NCBI RefSeq assembly: GCF_030264295.1
Contig: NZ_CP127173.1
Location: forward strand, 7,943,501-8,007,500
Source: Amycolatopsis nalaikhensis
GTDB lineage: Bacteria; Actinomycetota; Actinomycetes; Mycobacteriales; Pseudonocardiaceae
Direction: 5' to 3'
Length of the DNA: 64,000 nt
The position numbers and the translations under genes were made by a program. The notes below the pieces were generated by a model. That model ran no database searches, had not been told where the DNA came from, and worked only from the letters and a program-made list of their open reading frames with translations. This document shows positions 56,091 through 64,000 of this stretch, piece by piece (the first letter of the stretch is position 1; each line of letters starts with the position of its first letter).

Positions 56091-58968
56091 GTGGATCCTT
56101 CACTCGCCTCGCTGGAACAGGGCATCCCCTTCGCCGACCGGCACATCGGGCCCGGTCCGGACGACCTCCGCCGCATCCTCGACGTCATCGGCGTCGCCTC
56201 CCTCGACGAACTCGCCGAGCGCGCGGTGCCGTCGTCGCTGCGGGACTCCGCGCAGCCACTGGAACTGCCGCCCGCCGCCACCGAAGCCCAAGCCCTCGCC
56301 GAGCTGCGGGAAGCTCGCCGCGCGGAACCGGCCGATGGCGCAGATGATCGGGCTCGGCTACCACGACACCGTCACCCCGCCCGTCATCCGGCGCAACGTC
56401 CTCGAGAACCCGGCCTGGTACACCGCCTACACGCCCTACCAGCCCGAAATCTCGCAGGGGCGGCTCGAAGCCCTGCTCAACTTCCAGACGATGGTCGCCG
56501 ACCTCACCGGGCTGCCCGTCGCCAACGCCTCCCTGCTCGACGAGGCCACCGCCGCCGCCGAGGCGATGACGCTCGTCCGGCGCGCGGGGAAGTCCACGTC
56601 CACCCGGTTCGTCGTCGACGAGGACACCCTGCCGCAGACCCTCGCCGTGCTGCGGACCCGTGCGGAGCCGCTCGGCATCGAACTGGTCGTCGAAGACCTT
56701 TCCCAAGGCCTGACCGGGCTCGGCCTCGGCGGGGACTTCTTCGGCGTGCTCCTCTCGTACCCGGGCGCGTCCGGTGCCGTCCGCGAGCCGGACCTCACCA
56801 TCGCCGAGGCCAAGAACCACGGCGCCGCCGTCATCGTCGCCGCCGACCCGCTCGCCCTCACCCTGCTCCGGCCGCCCGGGGAACTCGGGGCCGACGTCGC
56901 CGTCGGCTCGACGCAGCGGTTCGGCGTCCCGCTCGGCTTCGGCGGCCCGCACGCCGCCTACCTGGCGGTGCGCAAGGGCTTGGAACGGCAGCTGCCCGGA
57001 CGCCTGGTCGGCGTGTCGAAGGACGCCGACGGCGCGCCCGCGTACCGGCTCGCCCTCCAGACCCGCGAGCAGCACATCCGCCGCGAGAAGGCGACGTCGA
57101 ACATCTGCACCGCGCAGGTCCTGCTCGCCGTGATGGCGTCGATGTACGCCGTGTACCACGGACCCGACGGGCTGCGCGCGATCGCGGTACGCGCCCACCG
57201 GATGGCCACCGTGCTCGCCGCCGGGCTCGCCGAGGGCGGCGTCGACGTCGTGCACGGCGAGTTCTTCGACACGATCACCGCCGCGGTTCCCGGCCGGGCC
57301 GACGCGGTCGTCGAGACGGCGCGCGACCTCGGGGTCAACCTGCGGCGCGTCGACGACGACCACGTCGGTGTGGCCTGTGACGAGACCACCACCCGTGAGC
57401 GGCTTTCCCGCGTGTGGAAGGCGTTCGGCGTCTCGGTGTCCGATGTGGACGGCCTCGACGCGGACACGGCGGACGCGCTGCCGCCGCCGCTGCGGCGCAC
57501 CAGCGCGTTCCTCACCCACCCGGTGTTCCACAGCCACCGCTCGGAAACCGCGCTGCTGCGCTACCTGCGGCAGCTGGCGGACAAGGACGTGGCGCTCGAC
57601 CGCAGCATGATCCCGCTCGGCTCGTGCACCATGAAGCTCAACGCCACGGCCGAAATGGAGCCGGTCACCTGGCCGGAGTTCGCCGGGCTGCACCCGTTCG
57701 CGCCCGCCGAGGACGCCGCCGGGCTGCTGACGGTCGTCGCCGACCTGGCCGCCTGGCTCGCGCGGATCACCGGCTACGACACGGTTTCCCTGCAGCCCAA
57801 CGCCGGCAGCCAGGGCGAGTTCGCGGGCTTGCTGGCCATCCGCGCCTACCACCGCTCGCGCGGCGAGCACGCGCGAGACGTCTGCCTGATCCCGGCGAGC
57901 GCCCACGGGACGAACGCGGCGAGCGCGGTGATGGCGGGCATGCGCGTGGTCGTCGTCCGCTGCGACGACGACGGCAACATCGACCTCGCGCACCTGCGCT
58001 CCACTGTGGACGACCACCGCGCCGACCTGGCCGCGATCATGCTGACCTACCCGTCGACGCACGGGGTCTACGAGGACACCGTCGGCGAGGTGTGCGCGGC
58101 GGTGCACGACGCGGGCGGCCAGGTGTACGTCGACGGCGCGAACCTCAACGCTCTGATCGGCGTCGCCCAGTACGGCCGCTTCGGCGCCGACGTGTCACAC
58201 CTCAACCTGCACAAGACGTTCTGCATCCCGCACGGCGGCGGCGGGCCCGGCGTCGGCCCGATCGGCGTCCGCGCGCACCTGGCGCCGTTCCTGCCGAACC
58301 ACCCGCTGCAGCCGGTCGCCGGACCGGCCACCGGAGTCGGTCCGGTGAGCGCGGCGCCGTGGGGCAGCGCGTCGATCCTGCCGATCTCCTGGGCCTACGT
58401 CCGGATGATGGGCGCTGAGGGACTGCGCGCGGCGACGCTGGTCGCGGTGGCCAACGCGAACTACGTCGCCCGGCGGCTCGCCGAGCACTACCCGGTGCTG
58501 TACGCGGGCCGCGAGGGCCTCGTCGCGCACGAGTGCATCCTCGACCTGCGTCCGCTGACGAAGGCCACCGGCGTCACGGTCGACGACGTCGCGAAACGCC
58601 TGGCGGACTACGGCCTGCACGCGCCGACGATGTCGTTCCCGGTGGCGGGCACGCTCATGGTGGAGCCGACCGAAAGCGAAGACCTCGCCGAACTCGACCG
58701 CTTCTGCGACGCGATGATCGCCATCCGCGGCGAGATCGACCAGGTCGCGGCGGGGGAGTGGCCGCTCGATGACTCACCCCTGCGGCACGCCCCGCACACC
58801 GCGAGCTGCGTCGTGGGCGACTGGGACCGCCCGTACAGCCGCGAGACCGCGGTGTTCCCGGCCGGGACGCGCACGGAGAAGATCTGGCCGCCGGTCCGCC
58901 GCATCGACGGTGCCGCCGGGGACCGCAACCTGGTCTGCTCCTGCCCGCCACCGGAGGCTTTCGCCTGA
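56091..58968 (+). CDS. gcvP: Glycine dehydrogenase (P protein), frameshifted near its N-terminus
   Basis: PLP-dependent decarboxylase of the glycine cleavage system, about 958 aa once the frame is repaired. GTG 56091 (AAGGAGG upstream) opens with PSLASLEQGIPFADRHIGPG, as in GcvP. At 56311-56312 one extra A (CGGGAAGCTCGCC for CGGGAGCTCGCC) breaks the frame after ELRE; the rest continues in the next frame from 56314 (LAARNRPMAQMIGLGYHDT). The PLP lysine is in HLNLHKTFCIPHGGGGPG. All later blocks look intact, and no other damage is visible, which favours a sequencing error or very recent mutation. Controlled by the glycine riboswitch. Confidence 0.92.
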
Positions 58969-58972
58969 CGCG

Positions 58973-59710
58973 TCAGCCGAGAGCGGGCAGCCCGCCCATG
59001 GCGCTGAGCGTGGCGCCGTTGACGTAGCCGGCGGCGTCGGAGGCGAGGAACACGACCGCTTCGGCGATCTCGTCGGCGTCGGCCAGCCGCCGCAGCGCGA
59101 CGGACTGGGCGGCCGCTTCGAAGGCCTCGCCGTGGACCGCGGTGCCCTCGGTGCGGGTGGGACCGGCGGCGACGGCGTTGACGCGCACGCCCGCCGGGCC
59201 GAACTCGGCGGCCCACACCCGCGTCAGCGACTCCAGCGCCGCCTTGGACGCGCCGTAGACACCGGTGCCGAAGCCGGGTGTGGCGGCGGCGCCGCTGCTG
59301 AGGTTGACCACCGCGCCGCGGCCGCGGGCCACCATCGCCGGGGCCAGGGCTTGGACGAGCAGGAACGGCGCCCGCAGGTTGACGTCGAGGTGCGCCCCGA
59401 ACGTCGCCTGGTCCGTGTCGGCGGTGCTCGCGAACCGGAAGATCCCGGCGTTGTTGACGAGGACGTCGACCGAGCCCGCCCGCGCGGCGAGGCGGGTCAC
59501 CTCCGCCGGATCGGCGAGGTCGGCGGCCTCGAAGCGGGCCGTGCCGCCCTTCTCCTCGATGAGGGCGACGGTTTCGGCCGCTCGCCGGGGATCGCGGCCG
59601 TGGACGACGACGGCGGCGCCGCGTTCGGCGAGGGCGACGGCGGTGGCCCGGCCGATGCCGGAGGTGGCTCCGGTGACGAGCGCGGTGCGGCCGGAGAAGT
59701 CGTGCGGCAT
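58973..59710 (-). CDS. Short-chain dehydrogenase/reductase
   Basis: 245-aa classical SDR: cofactor motif TGATSGIGRA, structural NNAG (VLVNNAGIF), and active site Ser (NLSSG) with YGASK. An Arg in HGRDPRR after strand 2 suggests NADP(H). ATG 59710 has GAGGG upstream and removes 30 foreign residues of a longer frame. Convergent with gcvP (4-bp gap). It resembles 3-oxoacyl-ACP reductase-like or sugar dehydrogenases; substrate not predictable. Confidence 0.9.
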   Translation of the reverse strand: MPHDFSGRTALVTGATSGIGRATAVALAERGAAVVVHGRDPRRAAETVALIEEKGGTARFEAADLADPAEVTRLAARAGSVDVLVNNAGIFRFASTADTDQATFGAHLDVNLRAPFLLVQALAPAMVARGRGAVVNLSSGAAATPGFGTGVYGASKAALESLTRVWAAEFGPAGVRVNAVAAGPTRTEGTAVHGEAFEAAAQSVALRRLADADEIAEAVVFLASDAAGYVNGATLSAMGGLPALG

Positions 59711-59847
59711 CAGGGTTCCCTCGGTGAGTCGGGTGCGGTGCTCGCCAGGCTCCTGGCAAGCTCGGTGTGCGCGCAAAATTCGTTGCCGAGGCGGCAACAC
59801 GCGACGCCCCGCACCGGGCGCACAGGTTCGGGGGATAGGTTGGCGCC

Positions 59848-60783
59848 ATGCTGAGTGCGCACGGTCCTGACCGGACGTCCGTGGTCGTCACCGGCGGCAG
59901 TGGCTTCATCGGCCGGGCCGTCGTGCGAGCCCTCCGCGACCGGGGTGTCCCGGTCACCGTCGTGGACCGGGTGCCGTTCCCCGACGAGCTCGACCGCGTC
60001 CGCGTGGTGACCGGGGAACTGCGCGAAGCCGCCGTCCGCGAAGAAGCCGTCACGGCGGAGACCGCGGGCATCGTCCACCTCGCCGCGCTGACGTCGGTGC
60101 TGCGCTCGGTCGAGCTGCCCGAGCAGACCTTCGCCGACAACGTCCTCGTGACGCAGGAACTGCTCGAACTGGCCCGGCGGCACGAGGTGCCGAGGTTCCT
60201 GCTCGCCTCGACCAACGCGGTGATCGGGAACGTGGGCACCGCGACCATCACTCCCGACCTCCCACTGCGGCCCTTGACGCCCTACGGCGCCACCAAAGCC
60301 GCGTGCGAGATGCTGCTCTCGGGCTACTCCGGCGCGTACGGCATGACGACGTGCGCGTTGCGGTTCACCAACGTCTACGGGCCCGGAATGTCCCACAAGG
60401 ACAGTTTCGTGCCGCGGATGATGCGGGCCGCGCTGTCCGGCGGCGGCGTCAAGATCTACGGCGACGGCCGCCAGCGCCGCGACCTCGTGCACGTCGACGA
60501 CGTCGTCCGCGCGATCCTGCTGGCCCTCGACAGCGGCTACTCCGGCCGCGCGATCGTCGGCGCCGGGCGGTCGGTTTCGGTGCTGGAGATGGTCGAGGCC
60601 GTGCGCGAGGTGACCGGCGCCGAGCTGCCCGTCGAGCACGTCGAGGCGCCGGCCGGGGAGATGCCCGCGGTGGTCGTCGACGTCTCAGCCAGCGCCGGAA
60701 CCATCGGCTACCGGCCGGAAGTCTCCCTGGCCGAAGGCCTGGCCACGGCCTGGAAGTACTTCTCGAGCCTCGCGACACCGTGA
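59848..60783 (+). CDS. NAD-dependent sugar-nucleotide epimerase/dehydratase (GalE-like)
   Basis: 311-aa extended SDR: TGGSGFIGRA, VHLAALTSV, YGATKAA (YxxxK), RFTNVYGPGMSHKDSFVPRM and GDGRQRRDLVHVDDV are typical of UDP-glucose-4-epimerase-like enzymes. It overlaps the next gene, a glycosyltransferase, by 4 bp, so it probably makes the activated sugar for that enzyme. Exact sugar unknown. Confidence 0.9.
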   Translation: MLSAHGPDRTSVVVTGGSGFIGRAVVRALRDRGVPVTVVDRVPFPDELDRVRVVTGELREAAVREEAVTAETAGIVHLAALTSVLRSVELPEQTFADNVLVTQELLELARRHEVPRFLLASTNAVIGNVGTATITPDLPLRPLTPYGATKAACEMLLSGYSGAYGMTTCALRFTNVYGPGMSHKDSFVPRMMRAALSGGGVKIYGDGRQRRDLVHVDDVVRAILLALDSGYSGRAIVGAGRSVSVLEMVEAVREVTGAELPVEHVEAPAGEMPAVVVDVSASAGTIGYRPEVSLAEGLATAWKYFSSLATP

Positions 60784-62954
60784 CCGCGTTCCTGCGCCGC
60801 CACTGGCCGCTCCTCCTGCTGCTGGTACCCGCGATCGTGCTGCGGGTGCTGACCTGGCTGGCCTACCGGCCCGCGTTGCTGTTCATCGATTCGTTCCGCT
60901 ACATCGACAACCTGCACGCCTTGCGCGCCGACCAGCTCGACCCCATCGGCTACGACCTCGTGCTGCGCCCGCTGCTGGCGGTCGGCGGGCTGGCCTGGGT
61001 CGCGGCCGTCCAGCACGTCGGCGGACTGCTCATCGCCATCGGCGTGTACGGGCTGGTGCTGCGCCTCGGCGGCCGCCCGTGGGTGGGCGCGCTCGCCGCC
61101 GCACCGGTGCTGCTCGACGCCTACCAGCTGCAGATCGAGCAGAACATCATGTCCGAGGTGACGTTCGAGGCGGTGCTGCTCGGACTGCTGTGGCTGCTGC
61201 TGGGCAAGGGCGCGCCGGGCTGGAAACGCGCGGGGGCCGCGGGCCTGCTGCTCGGGTTCGGCGTGCTGACCCGGCTGATCGGGATCTCGCTGGCATTGCC
61301 GCTGCTGGTGTTCCTGGTCGTCGCTGGGGGCGCGTGGCGGAACTGGGCGGGCTGGCGCCGCGCCGGGATCGGGTTGCTGGGCCTCCTCGTCGTGCTCGTG
61401 CCCTACTCGGCGCGCGTCCATTCCGAGACCGGCAAGTGGGGGTTGACCGGGCCGTCCGGGAACATGCTCTACGGCCGCACCGCCGCCGTCGCCGACTGCG
61501 CAAACCTGCACCTGGCCCCGGAACTGCAGGTGTTCTGCCCGGCCGAGCCGCGCGAGACGCGCCTGGTGGACAACTACACGCACGCCGACCTCGACCCGAA
61601 CTGGCCGGGCCCGCTGCCGCCGGGTGCGGACAAAGCCGCGCTGGCCCACGAGTTCGCGATCGCCGTGCTGAAGGCGCAGCCCGGCGACGTCGCCGAGGCG
61701 GTCCTGAACGACTTTTCGAAGAGCTTCGCCTGGACCCGCGAGCAGGACCCCACCGACGTCCCGCTGGACCGGTGGCAGTTCCAGCTGAGTTACCCGCAGT
61801 GGGCCGACCAATCGCTGATCGACCTGGTCACGCTGCAGAACGACGGCGTCGTCGCGAGCGTCGACCAGCCGCTGGCGAAGATCCTGCGCGACTACCAGCT
61901 CGGCGGCGGGTACGTCCCGGGCGCGGTGCTCGGCATCGGCGCGCTCCTCGGGCTCCTGACGGTGTTCCGCCGCAAGAAGCCGCTGGACCGCGCTCAGGCG
62001 GGCGCCCTGCTCGCCGCGTCGAGCGGACTGGTCCTGCTCTTCGCCTCGGCGGTGTTCCAGTTCTCCTGGCGCTACCAGATCCCCGCGCTGGTGCTGCTGC
62101 CGCTCGCGGGGGCACTCGGCTTCACGACGCTGACGTCGGCCAGCCGGAAACGCCTGGCCGCCTTCCCCGACGACGTCGACCGGGGCGCCCTGGCAGACTT
62201 CCGCGACCGCCACCCGGGTCTCGCACTGGCCCCGCTGACCGTCGTCATCGCCGCCTACAACGAAGCCGGCGGCATCGGCGAAGTCCTGGAGAAGATGCCG
62301 GACGAATGCCTCGGGCTGCGGGTCGACGTGCTCGTGGTGGTCGACGGCGGCACGGACGACACGGCCGCCATCGCCGAGGAGCACGGCGCGTACGTCTGCG
62401 TCGCACCGCGCAACCGCGGCCAAGGCGCCGCCCTGCGGCTCGGCTACCACCTCGCGGCTGAGCACGGTGCCGAGTACGTCGTGACGACCGACGCCGATGG
62501 CCAGTACGACAACAGCGAGCTGGCGGCCCTCGCGGGCCCGGTCGTCGACGGCACCGCGGACTTCGTCACCGGCTCGCGGCGGCTCGGGCACGAAGAGGCC
62601 GACAGCCGCGTCCGGTGGCTCGGGGTGCGGGTGTTCGCGGTGCTGGCGTCGGTGCTGACCGCGCGGCGGATCACCGACACGTCGTTCGGCTTCCGCGCCA
62701 TGCGGGCGGAGCTGGCCTGTTCGGTGCCGCTCAACGAGCCGCAGTACCAGTCTTCGGAGCTGCTGCTCGGGGTGACCGCGCGCGGGGCGCGCGTGGTCGA
62801 GCTGCCGATGAGCATGCGGCTGCGGAAGGCGGGCAAGAGCAAGAAGGGCGGCAGCCTCGTCTACGGCGCCAACTACGCCCGCGTCATGACCGGGACGTGG
62901 TGGCGGGGGTATGTGCTGCGCCGCGGCCGAACACGAGCCGGTCGAGCAGCGTGA
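60780..62954 (+). CDS. Membrane glycosyltransferase fused to a GT2 (DPM1-like) domain
   Basis: 724-aa fusion. Residues about 1-440: a polytopic membrane part with about ten helices and a periplasmic-type loop (NYTHADLDPNWPGPLPPGAD), reminiscent of GT-C enzymes (acidic FIDSFRYIDN after helix 1). Residues about 484-715: a GT-A/GT2 domain, LTVVIAAYNEAGGIGEVLEK, VVDGGTDDT, APRNRGQGAALRLGYH, DADGQYD (DxD). The second half resembles polyprenyl-phosphate sugar transferases. One chain could both load a lipid carrier and use it. GTG 60780 overlaps the epimerase gene; the last 71 bp overlap the convergent gtrA-type gene. Confidence 0.88.
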   Translation: MTAFLRRHWPLLLLLVPAIVLRVLTWLAYRPALLFIDSFRYIDNLHALRADQLDPIGYDLVLRPLLAVGGLAWVAAVQHVGGLLIAIGVYGLVLRLGGRPWVGALAAAPVLLDAYQLQIEQNIMSEVTFEAVLLGLLWLLLGKGAPGWKRAGAAGLLLGFGVLTRLIGISLALPLLVFLVVAGGAWRNWAGWRRAGIGLLGLLVVLVPYSARVHSETGKWGLTGPSGNMLYGRTAAVADCANLHLAPELQVFCPAEPRETRLVDNYTHADLDPNWPGPLPPGADKAALAHEFAIAVLKAQPGDVAEAVLNDFSKSFAWTREQDPTDVPLDRWQFQLSYPQWADQSLIDLVTLQNDGVVASVDQPLAKILRDYQLGGGYVPGAVLGIGALLGLLTVFRRKKPLDRAQAGALLAASSGLVLLFASAVFQFSWRYQIPALVLLPLAGALGFTTLTSASRKRLAAFPDDVDRGALADFRDRHPGLALAPLTVVIAAYNEAGGIGEVLEKMPDECLGLRVDVLVVVDGGTDDTAAIAEEHGAYVCVAPRNRGQGAALRLGYHLAAEHGAEYVVTTDADGQYDNSELAALAGPVVDGTADFVTGSRRLGHEEADSRVRWLGVRVFAVLASVLTARRITDTSFGFRAMRAELACSVPLNEPQYQSSELLLGVTARGARVVELPMSMRLRKAGKSKKGGSLVYGANYARVMTGTWWRGYVLRRGRTRAGRAA

Positions 62955-63381
62955 ACTTGACGACGAACACCAGCGCGTAGCTCGCGACGTAGGTGGCGTC
63001 GACGAGCACGACCCACCAGAAGTGCGGCAGCGCGAGCCGCGTCAGCAGCGAGCCGGAGAGCGTGGTCAGGCCGATCGAGGAGAGCCCGCCGAGCCCGATG
63101 ACGACGAGGTAGGGCAGCAGCTCGCGCCGCACGCGCGGGCGCCCGGTGCGGCCCCACACCCAGCGGCGGGTGACCACGAAGTTCAGCACCGCGCCGGCGG
63201 CCCAGGCCAGCGAGCTCGCCAGCGCCGGGACCCCGCCGGTGGCCAGCGCGGCCAGCAGCACGACCTGGCTGAGGACCGTGGCGGCGACCGAAGTCGCGGC
63301 GGCGCGCGCCAGCCGGGCCCAGCCGCGGCGGCGGGTTTCGTCCGTTGTGCGGGGCCGCACGCCGTTGGTTACGGTCGTCAT
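62884..63381 (-). CDS. GtrA-family membrane protein
   Basis: 165-aa protein with four helices and GtrA hallmarks: WAAGAVLNFVVTRRWVWGR and YALVFVVKFTLLDRLVFGRG. GtrA proteins are thought to flip or move polyprenyl-linked sugars. The 3' end lies on the opposite strand of the glycosyltransferase's last 71 bp. ATG 63381. It fits the neighbouring cell-surface glycosylation genes. Confidence 0.88.
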   Translation of the reverse strand: MTTVTNGVRPRTTDETRRRGWARLARAAATSVAATVLSQVVLLAALATGGVPALASSLAWAAGAVLNFVVTRRWVWGRTGRPRVRRELLPYLVVIGLGGLSSIGLTTLSGSLLTRLALPHFWWVVLVDATYVASYALVFVVKFTLLDRLVFGRGAAHTPATTSRS

Positions 63382-63489
63382 GCCCCCATCCTCCCCGCGG
63401 GCCGGGCGCGCCGCCGTCCGGGCCCCCTACGCATAGGAGATTCACAGCCTATTGCCAGGTCTTCATCAGGACGTGATCGATAACGTCCG

Positions 63490-63534
63490 GGGGGCTCCGG
63501 GTGGCGGAGCCCCCGGCCCGGGGCGAAGCCCCGG
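63490..63534. repeat. Two tandem GC hairpins in the gtrA/sqd1-like gap
   Basis: Hairpin 1: 63490-63499 and 63505-63514, 10-bp arms (GGGGGCTCCG and complement), loop GGTGG. Hairpin 2: 63518-63524 and 63528-63534, arms CCGGGGC/GCCCCGG, loop GAA. They lie in the 239-bp gap between two divergent genes, so they are not simple 3' terminators; they may be a dispersed palindromic repeat. Confidence 0.65.
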
Positions 63535-63620
63535 CTATTGCACTGTCGGGTTCCCGCAAGCCTCTGCTCTTTCGCATGATCGGCACGCTTGTGGCGTAAA
63601 CGAGCAGGAAAGGCGGCACA

Positions 63621-64000
63621 ATGCGGGTGCTGGTTCTCGGCGGTGACGGATATCTGGGCTGGCCGACCGCGCTGCACTTATCGGACAAAGGCCACGACGT
63701 GGCCGTTCTCGACAATTTCGCGCGCCGCGGTTACGACGCCGAACTGGGCGTGGAAAGCCTGGTCCCGATCGAGTCGCTCGACGACCGGATCGCCGCGTGG
63801 CGGCAGGTTTCGGGCAAGGAGATCACCAGCTACGAAGGCGATCTGCTGGACGCGGAGTTCCTCTTCGACGCGGTGCGCGACTTCGCGCCGGACGCCGTCG
63901 TCCACTACGCCGAACAGCGGTCGGCGCCGTACTCCATGATCGACCGCGAGCACGCGGTCTACACCCAGCACAACAACGTGGTCGGCACGCTGAACCTGCT
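63621..64000 (+). CDS. UDP-sulfoquinovose synthase-like protein (partial, cut by window end)
   Basis: First 126 residues of a nucleotide-sugar SDR very like SQD1: MRVLVLGGDGYLGWPTALHL, then DNFARRGYDAELGVESLVPI, VVHYAEQRSAPYSMIDREHA and VYTQHNNVVGTLNL. SQD1 makes UDP-sulfoquinovose from UDP-glucose and sulfite, the head group donor of sulfolipid and of archaeal N-glycans. The frame is open to base 64000. ATG 63621 has AGGAAAGG upstream. It is the last of the sugar genes in view; the active-site YxxxK lies beyond the edge. Confidence 0.87.
   Translation, partial: MRVLVLGGDGYLGWPTALHLSDKGHDVAVLDNFARRGYDAELGVESLVPIESLDDRIAAWRQVSGKEITSYEGDLLDAEFLFDAVRDFAPDAVVHYAEQRSAPYSMIDREHAVYTQHNNVVGTLNL

Noticed and set aside
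56032..56313. Start of gcvP at 56032 in the downstream frame
   Set aside because: The implied N-terminus is Ser/Pro/Arg noise overlapping the riboswitch; the true N-terminus (FADRHIGPG) is in the other frame from GTG 56091, which shows a frameshift.
1..64000. tRNA/rRNA genes, CRISPR arrays, insertion sequences or phage genes
   Set aside because: I found no cloverleaf-like segment, regular spaced repeats, transposase or integrase motifs; the repeats present are single palindromes. Short tRNAs could be missed by eye.

Overview
The window reads as chromosome of a very GC-rich actinomycete. Mycobacterium-like synteny (pgsA-type gene, gcvH, garA, ftsR, bifunctional nuclease, MerR, gcvP), an MbtH protein, an F420-type luciferase-like oxidoreductase, a mycothiol-type DinB protein and an NRPS siderophore locus fit the Pseudonocardiales; Amycolatopsis is my best guess, from gene content only. 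I see no tRNA, rRNA, insertion sequence, phage gene or CRISPR array.

Layout. (1) 1-18.4 kb: the 3' end of an iron-siderophore locus: a giant NRPS that runs in from the left edge (A-MT-T-C-A-MT-T-C-A-T-C-A-T, no thioesterase, one frameshift near 7411), panD, a Tat-exported siderophore-binding lipoprotein, an MbtH protein and a convergent heterodimeric ABC exporter. Two IdeR/DmdR-type iron boxes tie it together. (2) 18.4-22 kb: a DMT-type membrane protein, a DinB protein, an unusual one-chain PheRS-like protein and a metallo-beta-lactamase-fold hydrolase. (3) 22.1-25.8 kb: a compact alkanesulfonate operon (permease, ATPase, binding protein, monooxygenase). (4) 25.8-31.1 kb: a membrane protein, an IclR regulator and a TetR regulator divergent from an MpaB-type oxygenase and a luciferase-like oxidoreductase, with a clear double operator.

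(5) 31.1-36.9 kb: the most interesting stretch. A Tat-secreted neutral ceramidase, a secreted sphingomyelinase-type phosphodiesterase, an MFS_2-type transporter and a sphingosine-1-phosphate-lyase-like PLP enzyme lie in one tightly packed transcription unit, apparently a complete route from sphingomyelin to fatty aldehyde lacking only a visible sphingoid-base kinase. (6) 36.9-40.1 kb: a MarR-controlled operon (MFS pump, dienelactone hydrolase, small DUF6295-like protein). (7) 40.2-43.9 kb: a zinc-starvation island: cysteine-free paralogues of bL32, bL31, bL28, bL33, uS14 and bS18, a CobW GTPase and a GTPase-dead CobW relative of the Rv0106/Mrf type around a Zur-like box. (8) 44-50.4 kb: siroheme/cobalamin methyltransferase, alpha/beta hydrolase, dienoyl-CoA-isomerase-like crotonase with an acyl-CoA synthetase, and two paralogous four-cysteine lipoproteins.

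(9) 50.4-59 kb: the glycine-cleavage/GarA neighbourhood, interrupted by a MerR-thioredoxin pair and a TetR gene, with a tandem glycine riboswitch ahead of gcvP. gcvP carries a frameshift identical in kind to the one in the NRPS (an extra A turning GGAGCTC into GGAAGCTC). (10) 59-64 kb: a short-chain dehydrogenase, then a glycan/glycolipid group: GalE-like epimerase, a membrane-GT2 fusion glycosyltransferase, a GtrA protein and the start of a UDP-sulfoquinovose-synthase-like gene cut by the right edge. Perfect palindromes with GTCGTGAGTG ends sit next to stop codons at three places, and a near-perfect 89-bp palindrome lies between convergent genes at 48.9 kb.
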